Below, in pieces: positions 17,268 through 25,500 of a stretch of DNA of 64,000 nt. Numbering within the stretch: position 1 is the first letter of the stretch; the number at the start of each line of letters is the position of its first letter. The stretch is from the NCBI GenBank assembly GCA_022072085.1, contig JAJVII010000021.1, positions 1 through 64,000 of the forward strand, in the 5' to 3' direction. Position numbers and translations under genes: made by a program. Origin of the DNA: Phycisphaerae bacterium (GTDB lineage: Bacteria > Planctomycetota > Phycisphaerae > JAJVII01). The notes under the pieces were generated by a model, which searched no databases, was not told the DNA's origin, and saw nothing but the letters and a program-made list of their open reading frames with translations.

Positions 17268-17903
17268 ATGATTCACGCACGAAGGATGGTCGCGTTGGCG
17301 GCGGTGGCCGGACTGGCTCTTCTGGCCGGTTGCAACAGCTACAAGCAGAGCACGCCCAAGGAACTGCTGGAGAGCATGAACAAGGCCAGCCAGAAAAAGG
17401 ACTTCAAGGGCATGGCCAAGCTCGTCGAGCCGGATGCCCAGAAGTACTACGATCAGATGGTTTCCAAGATGAAGGAAGCCGCCGACAAGATGGACGACCT
17501 GGCCGACCTGGTCGAGAAGAAGATCGACAAGGACAAGGCCAAGGAGATGCGCGACAGCATGACCGAGGGCCCCTCGTTCATCACGCTGAAGAAAGCCCGC
17601 AAGGACGACGGCAGCCTGGACTTCGACAAGATCGAGATCAAGGAGGACGGCGACAAGGCCACCGTGAAAGTCAAGGACTCCTGGAGCTCGGCTGACATCA
17701 AGAAGGTGAGCGGCAAGTGGTACTTCGTCGAGAAGAAGTCGGCCGACGAGTTGAAGAAGAAGGTCGAGGAGACAGAGAAGGAGTTCCCCAAGATGATCAA
17801 GGCCCTGGATGAGATCAAGGACGGCATCAACAAGGGCGACATCAAGAAGGACAACTTCGACGCCAAGTGCGGCGAAATCATGATGAAGGCCATGAAGGAC
17901 TGA
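17268..17903 (+). CDS. Lysine/aspartate-rich lipoprotein of the tandem paralogue family
   Basis: 211 residues from the ATG at 17268, with AAAGGAG eight bases upstream. The signal peptide ends LLAGCNS. It consists of just the family domain with no linker or tail: STPKELLESMNKA, LVEKKIDKDKAKEMR, DGSLDFDKIEIKEDGD, VSGKWYFVEKK and KGDIKKDNFDAKCGEIMM. It is far richer in Lys, Asp and Glu than its neighbours. This compact form best defines the domain limits of about 180 residues. A 12-bp-stem hairpin lies about 110 bases downstream. Function unknown. Confidence 0.78.
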   Translation: MIHARRMVALAAVAGLALLAGCNSYKQSTPKELLESMNKASQKKDFKGMAKLVEPDAQKYYDQMVSKMKEAADKMDDLADLVEKKIDKDKAKEMRDSMTEGPSFITLKKARKDDGSLDFDKIEIKEDGDKATVKVKDSWSSADIKKVSGKWYFVEKKSADELKKKVEETEKEFPKMIKALDEIKDGINKGDIKKDNFDAKCGEIMMKAMKD

Positions 17904-18013
17904 TCGCGCCTTCGTTCGCACGGATCGCGAATTGAACGGCGGGCCGACCTCGACAGCCTCGGGGCCGGCCCGCTGTCTGCGCACGCGGCCCGCGCCCGAT
18001 CCCGGTACGCGAC

Positions 18014-18046
18014 GGGGCCGACGCCCGGTTTCCCGGCGTCGGCCCC
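18014..18046. terminator. Strong hairpin after the paralogue array, no T-run
   Basis: A 12-bp perfect stem, GGGGCCGACGCC pairing with GGCGTCGGCCCC around a 9-nt loop, sits between convergent genes. There is no U-tract on either side, so termination is plausible but not certain. Confidence 0.5.
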
Positions 18047-18085
18047 GCAGATCCTCCCACCTCAAGGGGAATCTACCGTCGCTAT

Positions 18086-18244
18086 CTAGTCGGGCAGCAG
18101 GCCCTCGCCCACGCGGACCAGCCAGTCGGCCAACCGCCGCAGCGCCGACCGATCCGCAGCCACCGGCCGCTCGTCCCGCTCGCCCGTCTGCTTCCGGTTC
18201 ATGGCCTTGTCATCCTCCTGCTTGACTGCTTCCTCTGCCTTCAT
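18086..18244 (-). CDS. Small 52-residue protein, probably leaderless
   Basis: Too short for the ORF track. From the ATG at 18244 the frame encodes 52 residues beginning MKAEEAVKQEDDKAMNRKQT and ending LADWLVRVGEGLLPD. The first half is strongly charged; the last 18 residues could form an amphipathic helix. A consensus sigma-70 promoter ends seven bases before the ATG, so transcription should start at or next to the A of the ATG. An internal ATG at codon 15 has an upstream AGGAGG, but spaced too far. No family is recognised. The strong promoter is the main reason to treat it as real. Confidence 0.55.
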   Translation of the reverse strand: MKAEEAVKQEDDKAMNRKQTGERDERPVAADRSALRRLADWLVRVGEGLLPD

Positions 18245-18251
18245 TACCTAT

Positions 18252-18280
18252 AATATAGGTCGGAATACTAGGATTGTCAA
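18252..18280 (-). promoter_or_regulatory. Consensus sigma-70 promoter for the 52-residue ORF
   Basis: Read on the minus strand: a perfect TTGACA, a 17-bp spacer and TATATT, in a local AT-rich patch that stands out from the GC-rich surroundings. It is the best sigma-70 match seen in the window. Confidence 0.75.
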
Positions 18281-18495
18281 GCGGGATTCTTCCCGGAGTA
18301 TCGGCCCCACTTCCCCCACCATCCGCCGCAGGCCCCCCGACATCGCCCCGCCAACCCGCCTGGCGCCCCCAAGAACCGCGTTCCAGCCGTGCAATCCCTC
18401 CTCCTCCGTGCAATCTGGCCCCGGCTCCCTTTCCCCGGAATATCCCGCGTGCTAGAGTCTCCTTGTTCCGGAACCCGCACTGGCGAGGCCCGAGC

Positions 18496-19110
18496 GTGGA
18501 TCAGCAGGTCGGCCAGCCCATCCCGCCGCCGCCGGAGGAGGCCTTGTTCGCCGGGACGAACCCGCAGCGCCGGGCCGCCCTGGGCGAGCTGATGGCCCGC
18601 TTCGGCCCGCGGCTGTACGCGCTGGCCCGCCACCTGGTCCGCTCGCCCGAATTGGCTGAGGAGCTGGTGCAGGAGTGCTTCGTCCGCCTCTGGCAGCGGG
18701 CGATCCACCCGCCGCCGCAGGCCGGCCCGGTGCTCAAGGTCTACGGCTACCTCCGCCGCGTGCTGGTGAACCTGACCTACCACCAGCACCGCCCGGACGC
18801 CGCCGCCGGCTGGGCCACCGACGCAGCCGACCCGTTGGCCGACCACGCCGACGACGGGCCCGCACCGGCGGACCTGCTCATCCGCGCCGAGTCGGCCGGC
18901 CGGGCGATGGAAGCGATGGACCGCCTGCCTGACGATCAGCGGACGGTGCTGGCGTTGCGGGTGCTGGAGGGGCGAAGCTACCAGCAGTTGGCTGACGAGC
19001 TGGGTTGGCCGATCGGCACGGTGATGAGCCGCCTGCACCGAGCCCGATCGGCGTTGGCCGAGATGCTGGAGGAGTCCGAACCGAAGCTGCGTCTCCGCCG
19101 GCCGTCGTAG
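18496..19110 (+). CDS. ECF RNA polymerase sigma factor
   Basis: About 204 residues using the GTG at 18496 (GAGG upstream); the ORF-track start adds 74 proline-rich residues that look like non-coding DNA. Region 2 is RLYALARHLVRSPELAEELV with CFVRLWQR; region 4 is LPDDQRTVLALRVLEGRSYQ with the HTH around LADELGWPIGTVMSRLHRAR. Length and order fit ECF sigma factors. An anti-sigma-like gene follows, but 575 bp away across a repeat array rather than overlapping, which is unusual. The regulon is unknown. Confidence 0.88.
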   Translation: MDQQVGQPIPPPPEEALFAGTNPQRRAALGELMARFGPRLYALARHLVRSPELAEELVQECFVRLWQRAIHPPPQAGPVLKVYGYLRRVLVNLTYHQHRPDAAAGWATDAADPLADHADDGPAPADLLIRAESAGRAMEAMDRLPDDQRTVLALRVLEGRSYQQLADELGWPIGTVMSRLHRARSALAEMLEESEPKLRLRRPS

Positions 19111-19113
19111 GGA

Positions 19114-19148
19114 AGTGGCGAGTGCTGAGTGCTGAGTGCCGAGTGCGG
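19114..19148 (+). repeat. Heptanucleotide repeat, five units
   Basis: AGTGGCG, AGTGCTG, AGTGCTG, AGTGCCG and AGTGCGG run in phase three bases after the sigma-factor stop. These are the same units as at 3477-3539. Confidence 0.92.
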
Positions 19149-19154
19149 AGCGCG

Positions 19155-19617
19155 TACGGGGACTGGTCCGTTTTTCGCGTCCTCGCGAAAAAGGGACCTG
19201 TCCCCCTCTCCGGGCAGTGCCGAGTGCCGAGTTTCAAGTGCGGAATGTGGAATGCGGAATGCGGAGCCAAGACACCCTCACCCCGGCCCTCTCCCTCGCG
19301 AGCGAGGGAGAGGGAGAAGAGCGGGAACCGAGCGATTGCGGGGACTGGTCCGCTCTTACGGGGACTGGTCCGTTTTTCGCGTCCTCGCGAAAAAGGGACC
19401 TGTCCCCCTCTCCGGGCAGTGCCGAGTTTCGAGTTTCAAGTGCGGAGTGCGGAATGTGGAATGCGGAATGCGGAGCCAAGACACCCTCACCCCGGCCCTC
19501 TCCCTCGCGAGCGAGGGAGAGGGAGAAGAGCGGGAACCGAGCGATTGCGGGGACTGGTCCGCTCTTACGGGGACTGGTCCGTTTTTCGCGTCCTCGCGAA
19601 AAAGGGACCTGTCCCCC
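19155..19617 (+). repeat. Tandem array of 202/209-bp composite repeat (REP-like hairpins plus heptamers)
   Basis: Two full units (19155-19356 of 202 bp, 19357-19565 of 209 bp) and a third partial unit (19566-19617). Each unit holds a quasi-palindrome with arms GGGGACTGGTCC-TTTTTCGCG and CGCGAAAAA-GGACCTGTCCCC, a run of 7 or 8 heptamers (19216-19264 and 19418-19473), and a perfect palindrome CCCTCTCCCTCGC/GCGAGGGAGAGGG. The 7-bp length difference between units equals exactly one heptamer. The first hairpin resembles REP sequences mobilised by RAYT transposases; no transposase is present here. The array separates the sigma and anti-sigma genes. Confidence 0.95.
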
Positions 19618-19685
19618 TGCTATCTCTCCCCGCCCTTCGTGGTCCTTCGTGGGAGACCTCTTGCCGGCGTTGAAGGAAGCGTGCG

Positions 19686-20717
19686 ATGACCGACGATGAA
19701 ATCCGCAACCGGCTGAGCGCCTACCTCGACGGCCAACTGCCCGAGGCCGAGGCGGCGGCGGTCCGCGCCTACCTTGCCCGGCATCCCGACGCGCAGGGGA
19801 ACCTCGACCGCCTCTCGCGCGCCGACGCGGCGGTCCGCGCGTCAGCCGACCAGGCCGCCAGCCAACTCGACACCGAGCGGCTGATCGCCGCCGTCGGCGG
19901 CCGACTGGACGCACAGCCTTCGCCGCGGCGGCGGACCGGCTGGCTGGGCTGGACCGTCGGGGCGGCGGCGGCGCTGCTGGCGGTCGGACTGCTGACGGTT
20001 CTCTACCGCACGCTTCCGGCCGGGCCGACACACCGGCAAGAGGCCATGCAGGCCGGCTTCGCGGCGGCTGACGCCCCCCTGCCCCCGATCGTGCCCGCGT
20101 CGCAGGTGTCGGCCGCCCAACTCGGGGCGATCAGCGACGACGTCGCGGCGCCCGGCGCGACGATCCAGCCGATGCGTTCCGCGCCGCCGCCGGGCTATGT
20201 GGCCGCGCCGGGCGTTCGGCCCGCGCCACCGCCGGTCGCGACCCCGCAGGCGGCGACCGCGCTGCAATTCCCGGCTGCCGCGACGGGCCCGGCTGCGTCG
20301 GCCCAGGCGGCACTGGCGGGCGATGATCCCGAGGCGGCGGCCCTGCCGCCGGCCGGCGTGGCGCTGGCGGAGGTCCCGCCCGCGGACCCCGAAGGCGTGC
20401 AGCGGGCCCTGCTCTACGACGAACTGGTCCGCAAGATCGAGGTGGTGATGATCCGGGCCTCGACGCTGGGCCCGCAGCGCTCGCCGCGCTGGCAGTCGCT
20501 GGCCGACACGATCCGCAGCGACGAACTGGTGGAGCGCTGCCGCCGGGGGCGGCGGATGCTGCCGGCCGACAGCGACCTGGCCCGGCTGTTGGCATCGGCC
20601 GAGGTGATCCTGGTCCGCACCGAGCTGGCCGGCAGTTGGGTGGACGAAGCGGCGGCGGTGCAGGAAGCGATCGCCGCCTCGAACATCCTGGAGCGATGCC
20701 GCAGGCTGAGAGCGTGA
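19686..20717 (+). CDS. Anti-sigma-factor-like membrane protein
   Basis: 343 residues. The N-terminus (DDEIRNRLSAYLDGQLPEAE, then LARHPDAQGNLDRL) is the usual anti-sigma opening, with a YLDGQL core, but it lacks the HxxxCxxC zinc motif. One transmembrane helix lies near 96-119 (LGWTVGAAAALLAVGLLTVL). The outside part is a long Pro/Ala-rich stretch followed by a helical domain of about 100 residues ending at SNILERCRRLRA. By position it should hold the ECF sigma factor at the membrane. The ATG has no strong ribosome site nearby. A TPR lipoprotein starts 10 bases after the stop. Confidence 0.78.
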   Translation: MTDDEIRNRLSAYLDGQLPEAEAAAVRAYLARHPDAQGNLDRLSRADAAVRASADQAASQLDTERLIAAVGGRLDAQPSPRRRTGWLGWTVGAAAALLAVGLLTVLYRTLPAGPTHRQEAMQAGFAAADAPLPPIVPASQVSAAQLGAISDDVAAPGATIQPMRSAPPPGYVAAPGVRPAPPPVATPQAATALQFPAAATGPAASAQAALAGDDPEAAALPPAGVALAEVPPADPEGVQRALLYDELVRKIEVVMIRASTLGPQRSPRWQSLADTIRSDELVERCRRGRRMLPADSDLARLLASAEVILVRTELAGSWVDEAAAVQEAIAASNILERCRRLRA

Positions 20718-20726
20718 GGTGAACCC

Positions 20727-21176
20727 ATGAGCAGATATCAAGTCGCGTCAAGCTTGTTCATCGCAGCCGCCGGACTGATGCTGGCTGGGCTGGGCGGTTG
20801 CTCAGCCGCCGGCTACTTTGCGCAGCAGGACGAGGCCCCGCCGGCGCCGCCGATGTGGAACCGCACGCCGCAGCCGGCGCCGGCCGACCCGCCCGCGGCG
20901 GCTGACCCGGGCCTGCGTCAGGACCAGCTCGACCGAGCCTACGACCGCATCTACGCCAACGAGTATGTCCAGGCGATCGCCATCCTCCAGCGGCTGGCAG
21001 CCAACACCGGGCCGGGCGACCCCATCGGTCCGCAGGTGATGCTGTGGCTGGGCTGGTGCCGGCAGGAAAGCGGCGACCGTGAGGGGGCGCAGGCTGCGTA
21101 TCAGAAACTCCTGGACACCTGGCCTGCCGACCGCAATGCCCCGCGAGCCCGCCGCTGGCTGGACGAGCTGAAGTAG
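20727..21176 (+). CDS. TPR-containing lipoprotein
   Basis: 149 residues. The signal peptide ends LAGLGGCSAAG. A Pro/Ala-rich spacer runs to about residue 68. The remainder is two helical hairpins of TPR type (DRAYDRIYANEYVQAIAILQ and GDREGAQAAYQKLLDTWP). TPR lipoproteins usually scaffold envelope complexes. Its 10-base spacing from the anti-sigma gene suggests it is part of the same sigma/anti-sigma locus, perhaps an accessory sensor. The partner is unknown. Confidence 0.78.
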   Translation: MSRYQVASSLFIAAAGLMLAGLGGCSAAGYFAQQDEAPPAPPMWNRTPQPAPADPPAAADPGLRQDQLDRAYDRIYANEYVQAIAILQRLAANTGPGDPIGPQVMLWLGWCRQESGDREGAQAAYQKLLDTWPADRNAPRARRWLDELK

Positions 21177-21185
21177 AGCAGTTTG

Positions 21186-21519
21186 TTGAAACCTGCGAAA
21201 GAAATGTTCATTCACCACAGAGAACAGAGCATCTTTCATAATTCAGTTCGCCGCTGAGGCGCAGAGACGCGGAGTGAAAGGACTTGGTTCAAAACGGGCA
21301 TCGGAAGTAATCGAAAGACTCGAACGCAACGCCTTCCATAAGCCTTTGTCCCTCTGCGGCTCAGCGCCTCAGCGGCCAATTATGAAAAGTCCTGAGAACA
21401 CAGAGATCAGAGAGGTGGTCAGAAACGTCAAGAAATGCCCGAAATCAAGATTTTTTCAATACTCCCGACTCTGTGCCCTCTGTGTTCTCTGTGGTGAGAG
21501 TTTCTTCCGCAGGATTCAA
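21186..21519. repeat. 334-bp nested imperfect inverted repeat, no gene
   Basis: This fills most of the 483-bp gap. The outer arms are TTGAA-CCTGCG-AAGAAA followed by CACCACAGAGAAC at 21186-21229, and the complement at 21478-21519. The inner arms are TTTCATAATT followed by GCCGCTGAGGCGC at 21234-21273, and the complement at 21351-21387. The arms are nested in the same order, so the whole could fold into one long interrupted hairpin. The right half carries an extra 90 bases. No coding potential is seen; it resembles a MITE-like or structured-RNA element. Confidence 0.8.
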
Positions 21520-21659
21520 TGGCAAGCGCTGTGATGAATTCCTGCCGCCCGCTCGGGCTCGGCACTCCTACAATCTCACATAACCGGCGGGGTTTTCACT
21601 TTCCCCGCGGCTGTGGCTGCGCAATAATATCTGTCGATACGTACGTAGCGGGAGGGTTT

Positions 21660-22442
21660 ATGACCGCCGATATCAGCGATGTCCTCGATGGCTGGCCCTA
21701 CGAGTCCGGGCAGATCACCGTGCGGCGGATTCGCGGCCTGGACGGGCGCGAAAAGCTCCAGCTTCGGCTGGACCTCGGGCTGCTCCAAATGGAACTCCAG
21801 GACCGGCCCGACGGGCGGCGGCCCCACGGCTGCCCCACCGCGCTGGACTACGCCGAGCGGCTGCTGGCCGAGCATCGCGGGGCGCGCGGCACGCTGGAGG
21901 GCTTCGTGCTGGACGACGCGGTGTGCGGCGAGCTGCGCGAAGAAGCCCTGATGAACTACCACCGCTACCTCAGCCTCTACGTGCTGGAAGACTTCGACGG
22001 CGTGGTGCGCGACACGTCGGCCAACCTGCGGATCTTCGACCTCATCAAGCGGTTCAGCCGAACGCCGGCTGAGCAGATGTCGATGGAGCAGTACCGCCCC
22101 TACGTGACGATGATGAACTCGCGGGCCCAGGTGCAGCAGGCGCTGGGCGCGGGCGACCTGTACCGGGCGATGGCGGTGGTCAACAGCGGGCTGGGAGCGA
22201 TCCGCAGCTTCTTCCGCGAGAACGGACACCCGGAGCTGTACCAGCGGTCCAGCGAGGTGGAGATACTCAAGGACCTGCGGCGCGAGGTGTCGGCCAAGCT
22301 GCCCAAGGATCCGCTGCGCGAGTTGCAGAAAAAGCTGCGCAAGGCCGTCCAGACCGAGCACTACGAAGACGCCGCCCGCTTCCGCGACCAGATCGATGCC
22401 CTCAAGACCGGCAGCGTCCAGCCGGAGCAGCCGACGGTGTAG
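21660..22442 (+). CDS. UVR (UvrB/UvrC-interaction) motif protein
   Basis: 260 residues from the ATG at 21660, which has GGGAGG upstream; the ORF-track start lies inside the repeat element. The last 40 residues (KDPLRELQKKLRKAVQTEHY then EDAARFRDQIDALK) are a clear UVR motif, the helical hairpin through which UvrB and UvrC interact and which McsA-type proteins also carry. The first 200 residues match no family I can name and include mostly helical segments. There are no nuclease motifs and no CxxC pairs, so it is neither UvrC nor McsA. A role in DNA repair or protein quality control is possible, not shown. Confidence 0.72.
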   Translation: MTADISDVLDGWPYESGQITVRRIRGLDGREKLQLRLDLGLLQMELQDRPDGRRPHGCPTALDYAERLLAEHRGARGTLEGFVLDDAVCGELREEALMNYHRYLSLYVLEDFDGVVRDTSANLRIFDLIKRFSRTPAEQMSMEQYRPYVTMMNSRAQVQQALGAGDLYRAMAVVNSGLGAIRSFFRENGHPELYQRSSEVEILKDLRREVSAKLPKDPLRELQKKLRKAVQTEHYEDAARFRDQIDALKTGSVQPEQPTV

Positions 22443-22450
22443 CCCGGCCG

Positions 22451-22569
22451 ATGTCGAATGTCGAATGAAATGCCGCGGGAGTCTGTCCGCATCCGGGCCG
22501 CTTGAAGAAGCGCCCGCTCCCCTCCCCCAATCCCAAATCTGAAATCGAAAATCTGAAATCCGAAATCCC
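22451..22569 (+). repeat. Two heptanucleotide runs between convergent genes
   Basis: Two ATGTCGA units (22451-22464) and five AAATCTG-type units (22535-22569: AAATCTG, AAATCGA, AAATCTG, AAATCCG, AAATCCC). They occupy the gap between the UVR gene and topA, with no gene between. Confidence 0.9.
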
Positions 22570-22574
22570 CACCG

Positions 22575-25500
22575 TCACTTCTCGTCGGCGCGGGTGAGTT
22601 CGACGGGCAGCGGGGCGGTGTTGCGGCAGGACGGGTAGCCCGAGCAGCCGAGGAACTTGCCGCTGAGCCCGGAGCGGATGACCATCGGCTTGCCGCACTT
22701 GGAGCAGCTCACGTCGGTCACCTTGGGCGGCTCCTTCTTGGCTGGCTTCTCCGGCAGGCCGAGTTGCACGCGGGCCTGCTTGAGGGCGTCGCCCTTGACC
22801 TTCAGGATGCCCTTGCAGGTCGGGTAATTGCGGCAGCCCAGGAACGGCCCGAACCGCGACGAGCGGAGCTGCACCGGTCCGTGGCACTGCGGGCAGCCCT
22901 GCTTCATCAGCTCGCCCAGCTCGCCGCCGACGGCGTCGGCCTCGGCGGCCGCGGCGGCGTCCGGGCCCTGGCCGGCGGCGGCAGGCGATTCGGCCTTGGC
23001 CTTCGAGGCCTTCTTCTTCGTCGATCTCTTCGCGGTCTTCTTGCCGTCAGCCGACGGGTCGGGCGAAGCGCCGTTGGGCTCGGCCGCCTCGAGGTAGCCG
23101 GTGGTCTCGATGCTGGCGCGCTCGGCCTTGGTCAGGTTGCGGGTGTTGCGGCAGCGCGGGAAGCCCGTGCAGGCGAGGAACATCCCCTTGCGTCCTGTGC
23201 GCACGACCATCGGCCGCTGGCACTTCTCGCACGCGATCCCGGTCTCGATGACCTTGGCCTTGGGGCGTTTGACGGCCAGCCCCTCGGGGATCGGCGCGGT
23301 CCCCTTGCAGTCGGGGTAGCGCGAGCAGCCCATGAACGACCGGCCGCGGGCGAACTTGGCCTGCATCGGCGAGCCGCAGTCGGGGCAGGACATCTCGATC
23401 TCGTCGGGCTCGACCAGCTTGAGCGGCGTGCCGTCGTCGGCGCAGGGCAGCGTGCCGTTGCACTCGGGGTAGCGCGTGCAGCCGAGGAACACGCCCGTGC
23501 GGCCGCGCCGCAGGAGCATCGCCGAGCCGCACTCGGGGCACTTGGCGTCGACTTCCTTGCGCTCGATCGGCTCGCCGGCGTCGTTGACGTCCGCGGTGTG
23601 GTCGCACTGGGGATAGTTGGCGCAGCCGAGGAACCGCCCGGCCCGTCCGATGCGATACATCAGCTTGCCGCCGCACTTGGGGCAGGGGTAGGGCGACTCC
23701 TCGACCGGCTTGACCATCTTGTCGCCGGCCTCGGCCAGCCGCTCGCTGAACGGCTCGTAGAACTCGCGCAGCACGTGGACCCAGTCGAGGTGGGCCTCCT
23801 CGATCTTGTCCAGTTCACTCTCCATGAAGCGGGTGAACTCGACGTCGAAGATTGTCGGGAAGGCCGCGATCAGCATGTCGGTGACGACTTCGCCCAGCGC
23901 GGTCGGGTGGAACCGCCGGTCGCGCAGCTCGACGTAGTGCCGGCTCTGGATCGTGTCGATGATCGAGGCGTAGGTGCTCGGCCGCCCGATGCCCTCGGCC
24001 TCCATCGCCTTGACCAGCGTCGCCTCGCTGTAGCGCGGCGGGGGCTCGGTGAAGTGCTGCGTCGGATCGACGCGGGCGGCGAACATGGCCGCCCCCTCCG
24101 CGACGCCCTCGGGCAGCATCGGCTCGGGCGTGTCGCGCCGCTCGGTGACGGCCAGGTGGCCGTCAAACAGCAGCTTGCGGGCCGACGCACGCAGCATGCC
24201 GACACGGCTGCCCGCGTCGCCGGGGCACTCGGCCCGCACGTCCATCGTCACCGTCTGCCAGCGGGCCGGGGCCATCTGGCAGGCGACGAACCGCCGCCAG
24301 ATCAGGTCGTAGAGCTTGAACTGCTGCTCGTCGAGATAGCCGCGCAGGTCCTGCGGCGTGCGGGTCACGTCGGTCGGGCGGACGGCCTCGTGGGCCTCCT
24401 GGGCGCCGGCCGACGCAGTGTATCGTTGCGGCTGATCGGGCAGGTAGGCCGCCCCGAACCGCCCGCCGATGAACTCCCGCGCCGCCGCCACGGCCTCGGG
24501 CGCGAGGTTCATCGAGTCGGTTCGCATGTAGGTGATCAGGCCGGTCGGGCCCGACTCGCCGATCTCCACGCCCTCGTAGAGCTGCTGGGCGATCCGCATC
24601 GTCTGCGACGTGCGGAAGCCGAGCTGGTTGGCCGCCGCCTGCTGGAGCGCCGCCGTCGTGAACGGGCCGGCGGGCTTGTCCTGCCGCTCGCTGGTCTTGA
24701 GCCCCGCGACCGCGTAGGTCGCCTGCCCCAGCGCCGCGGCCGCGTCGTGAGCGAAGGCCTGGTTGTCCGGCCGAAACTTCTCGCCCGCCCATTCGACCAG
24801 CTCGCAGCGGACGAGATGGTTGGCGGCGTAGAAGTCGAACAGCGCCTGCTTGGACAGCCCCTTCTCGGGGTCCGCCGACGCGAGCAGCGCCTTGAGCGCC
24901 TCGCCGGCGCGGGCGGCGGCATCGGCGCCGTCGGGCGTCAGCTCCACGCCGATCCGCCAGTATTCCTCGGCCACGAACGCGCGGATTTCGCGCTCGCGCT
25001 CGACGATGATGCGCACCGCGACGGTCTGCACGCGGCCGGCGCTCAGCCCGCGGCGGACCTTGCGCCACAGCAGCGGCGAAACCTGGTAGCCCACGATGCG
25101 GTCGAGGATTCGGCGGGCCTGCTGGGCGTTCACCTTGTCCATGTCGATCGCATGCGGGTCGCGGAAGGCCTCCTGGATCGCGGCCTTGGTGATCTGGTTG
25201 AAGATGACTCGGCCGATCCGGTCGTCGGGGACGTTGAGGGCCTCGGCCAGGTGCCAGGCGATGGCTTCGCCTTCGCGGTCAAGGTCGGTCGCGAGCATGA
25301 TGCGGTCGGCCTGGGCGGCCATCTTGCTCAGCGGGCCCAGGACGTTGCGGCGGTTCTGGAGCGGCACGTAGGTCGGGGCGAAGTCGTGTTCGAGGTCCAC
25401 GCCGAAGTCGCGCTGCGGCAGGTCGCGGACGTGGCCCATGCTCGCCCGCACGACGTAGTCGTCGCCGAGGTAGCGGTTGATGGTGCGGGCCTTGGCCGGC

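Noticed and set aside
19155-19617. Possible transposon or insertion sequence
   Set aside because: No transposase, no terminal inverted repeats around a gene; better described as a tandem repeat with REP-like hairpins.
19129-19689. Three overlapping ORFs of about 186 residues across the repeat array
   Set aside because: Near-identical repeated peptides in all frames reflect the DNA repeat; no ribosome site or protein features.
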